Part shown: one piece after another, positions 62,629-64,000 of the stretch
Numbering within the stretch: position 1 is the first letter of the stretch
Layout of the letters: every line of letters begins with the position of its first letter
NCBI GenBank assembly: GCA_000507305.1
Contig: DF239931.1
Span: 86,437 to 150,436 of the forward strand
Length of the DNA: 64,000 nt
Source of the DNA: Breviolum minutum Mf 1.05b.01
Taxonomy: Eukaryota; Sar; Dinophyceae; Suessiales; Symbiodiniaceae
Direction of reading: 5' to 3'
Notes under the pieces: model-generated
Told to the model about the DNA's origin: nothing
The model's input: only the letters and a program-made list of their open reading frames with translations
Databases searched by the model: none
Program-made: the position numbers and the translations under genes

Positions 62629-62964
62629 CTAGTCCATCAATACATACTTATCACCACTTTTTTCAATATTGTAGAATTCTAAAGTTTGACTTTTAGGCAT
62701 CTTAATCTTATTCTCGTTTAACATCTTAAGATATTGTTCCCTCTTACTATCCCACGAGCCCACGGGTCTACCCAGTTGCTTCTTCTGAAAAATCTTATCC
62801 ATCTTTTCCTTCTCTTCCTCGGGGTTTTTCTCTACAGGTTTTGTGTTGTCTAGCTTTTCCATCAACTTATCAATAGAAAAAATCAAAGTCTTAACATTTT
62901 TGTTCAATACATTAATCTTACTTGATAGTTTAGTTGTCTCATTTTCACTCTCTATCTCTACCAT
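62629..62964 (-). CDS. Small coiled-coil, virus-like ORF
   Basis: 111 residues. Residues about 10-40 form a probable coiled coil (KLSSKINVLNKNVKTLIFSI), then a Glu/Lys-rich linker and a KKQLGRPVGSW segment recalling the AT-hook-like GRPxGS words of viral DNA-binding proteins. Lys- and Asn-rich with AT-rich codons, intronless. The start ATG at 62964 directly follows the conserved AT-rich intergenic module. Function unknown. Confidence 0.6.
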   Translation of the reverse strand: MVEIESENETTKLSSKINVLNKNVKTLIFSIDKLMEKLDNTKPVEKNPEEEKEKMDKIFQKKQLGRPVGSWDSKREQYLKMLNENKIKMPKSQTLEFYNIEKSGDKYVLMD

Positions 62965-63002
62965 ATATAAATAACTAGATATTTATTTTATTAAATATTT
63001 AT
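62965..63002 (-). promoter_or_regulatory. AT-rich intergenic module, copy 1
   Basis: Abuts the ATG at 62964. The plus strand reads ATAAATAACTAGATATTTAT then TTTATTAAATATTTAT, nearly identical to copy 2 at 63437-63475. It contains a short inverted repeat (ATATTTA/TAAATAT) and overlaps the 3' end of the upstream ORF (stop at 62999), so it may serve as both terminator and promoter. Confidence 0.6.
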
Positions 63003-63436
63003 TTTTTAGATTTTATAAATTTGTCATAATAATCAATTTGGTCACGTTCATTTCTTCTTTGATAATCATATATTATTTTGAAATCTATTGCTTCTAATCT
63101 GTCTTTGCTACATACATATCTTGTGTTTATTTTCTTTATATCAAGTATCTCTTCACAATATCTGAAATATTGCCAATTACCCCAATTTTTATCATAATGA
63201 GCACAATCAGTTGAACACATGTCAAGATAATCTTCATAAGTATATTTTTCTCTCTCACTATTGGTGTCAGTTTGCATCTTATATTTAATTAACGCTTTTT
63301 TCAATAAACAATGACCTTCAATTTTTATTTTCTTTAATTCTTCAATGTGATTAAAATATTTTATTTCTATTTCATCAATTTCATTAGCATCACTATCTTC
63401 ATAGCATTCACTATCTTTGTTTTCACTATCTGACAT
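62999..63436 (-). CDS. Virus-like ORF, unknown, 145 residues
   Basis: Acidic N-terminus (MSDSENKDSECYEDSDANEI) followed by a Lys/Tyr-rich body with scattered Cys (CSTDCAHYD, YCEEILDIKK). No domain recognised. Intronless, AT-rich and closely spaced with its neighbours on the same strand. The start at 63436 abuts copy 2 of the AT-rich module. Confidence 0.6.
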   Translation of the reverse strand: MSDSENKDSECYEDSDANEIDEIEIKYFNHIEELKKIKIEGHCLLKKALIKYKMQTDTNSEREKYTYEDYLDMCSTDCAHYDKNWGNWQYFRYCEEILDIKKINTRYVCSKDRLEAIDFKIIYDYQRRNERDQIDYYDKFIKSKK

Positions 63437-63475
63437 CTATAAATAACTATATATTTATTTTATTAAATATTTATT
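63437..63475 (-). promoter_or_regulatory. AT-rich intergenic module, copy 2
   Basis: Abuts the ATG at 63436. The plus strand reads ATAAATAACTATATATTTAT then TTTATTAAATATTTAT. It differs from copy 1 at a single G/T in the core. Confidence 0.6.
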
Positions 63476-63538
63476 TATATATTTCCATCATAAAAATCTA
63501 CTCTTTAAGCCATTTTCTCAGTCTAAATCTTGCACCCT

Positions 63539-63964
63539 TTAGAATGGCTTACTACGAGGTGTCCCCATAACATCCTGTATCATCTCATACTTTCTCTTCT
63601 CTTCATCTGTTTCTGGGGTGGTAATCCTATTGAATGAGAAGCTTATCGAATGGTCTTCACTATCTAGCTTTATCTCTCCATTATCATCTCTACTTACATT
63701 CATAGTCTTATCATTCCTACTCAACTTGAATGAGCAACCATTACATCTACACTTCACACCCTTAGGGTTTATCTCTATAGAATTTTGTAATATTAATTTA
63801 CCACTACAGTGGGGACAATTAAAACATATATCCTTACTTCTCATTCTTTTATCTTCATTTATCTTGACTACCTTAGTTTCTTCATCACTGCTCAACTCAA
63901 AATCTTCAGGGATGGGTTTCTTAGTGATTTTTGTTTTACTCTTTGGCTTTGCTTTTGGTTGCAT
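63539..63964 (-). CDS. Zinc-ribbon virus-like ORF, 141 residues
   Basis: Lys/Pro-rich basic N-terminus (MQPKAKPKSKTKITKKPIPE), then a zinc-ribbon-like segment with cysteines in CFNCPHC and, about 25 residues later, CRCNGC. A polar C-terminal part follows. Zinc ribbons of this type occur in viral transcription factors and other viral proteins, but it is not assigned further. The start ATG is at 63964, and the 16-bp palindrome GATATTTTAAAATATC lies at 63976-63991 just upstream. Confidence 0.6.
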   Translation of the reverse strand: MQPKAKPKSKTKITKKPIPEDFELSSDEETKVVKINEDKRMRSKDICFNCPHCSGKLILQNSIEINPKGVKCRCNGCSFKLSRNDKTMNVSRDDNGEIKLDSEDHSISFSFNRITTPETDEEKRKYEMIQDVMGTPRSKPF

Positions 63965-63975
63965 TATTATTAGTT

Positions 63976-63991
63976 GATATTTTAAAATATC
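63976..63991. promoter_or_regulatory. 16-bp perfect palindrome upstream of viral-type ORF
   Basis: GATATTTTAAAATATC is self-complementary and sits 12 bases ahead of the ATG at 63964. It may be a regulatory site, or the terminator of a further ORF beyond the window. Confidence 0.45.
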
Positions 63992-64000
63992 TTATACATT

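Overview
The window reads as nuclear DNA of a dinoflagellate. Direct evidence: a complete ubiquitin-eL40 fusion gene is cut by five introns with GA, GC and GT donors, all with AG acceptors. Genes are broken into short exons separated by larger introns. Nearly every supportable host gene lies on the minus strand, a one-way tandem layout. Relics of the dinoflagellate spliced leader (its 3' core GCCATTTTGGCTCAAG) are present. There are two paralogous voltage-gated cation-channel genes of the EF-hand-tailed type common in dinoflagellates. I cannot name the genus.

Layout. 1-8 kb: exon fragments of one or more multi-pass membrane proteins and a small ankyrin ORF. 8.3-9.7 kb: ubiquitin-ribosomal protein eL40 gene, resolved exon by exon. 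10-13.5 kb: a plus-strand coding island and minus-strand membrane-protein exons. 13.6-16.6 kb: a field of TACAAAATG motifs around a tandem array of about 590-bp units. 17.1-21.1 kb: cation channel 1, with its last exon and stop resolved. 22.7-22.9 kb: an eroded AT-rich zinc-finger ORF of viral style. 23.9-27.4 kb: exons of a coiled-coil or membrane gene. 27.5-28.2 kb: a pseudogene-like frame with in-frame stops. 29.2-35.6 kb: cation channel 2, with the last two splice junctions resolved. 36.5-50.7 kb: an ABC1/ADCK (UbiB-family) kinase gene. One of its introns carries a 6.95-kb retrotransposon. 51.2-61 kb: charged, coiled-coil, repeat-rich exons of at least one further minus-strand gene, plus large tetranucleotide and satellite arrays.

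The retrotransposon (38169-45115) is the clearest system here. On its sense (minus) strand it has the order A1, gag, methyltransferase-like/RT/RNase H, a small membrane-like ORF, tyrosine recombinase, B1, A2, B2. These are the split direct repeats of PAT/Ngaro-like elements of the DIRS order. The A repeats carry a spliced-leader relic. The two A copies differ at one base in 134 and the B copies look identical, so the insertion is recent. RT motif A appears to be missing and the frame shifts ahead of the methyltransferase-like domain, so this copy is probably not autonomous.

The last 2.2 kb (61.8-64.0 kb) change character. They are very AT-rich, have four closely packed intronless minus-strand ORFs, hairpins just after stop codons, and a duplicated AT-rich module directly ahead of two start codons. 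One ORF joins three Cys-His repeats to a PD-(D/E)XK-like nuclease. This looks like a piece of a nucleocytoplasmic large DNA virus genome, either integrated or joined in assembly, behind a repeat-rich boundary at 61.0-61.65 kb. The sequence has one 51-N assembly gap (40846-40896).
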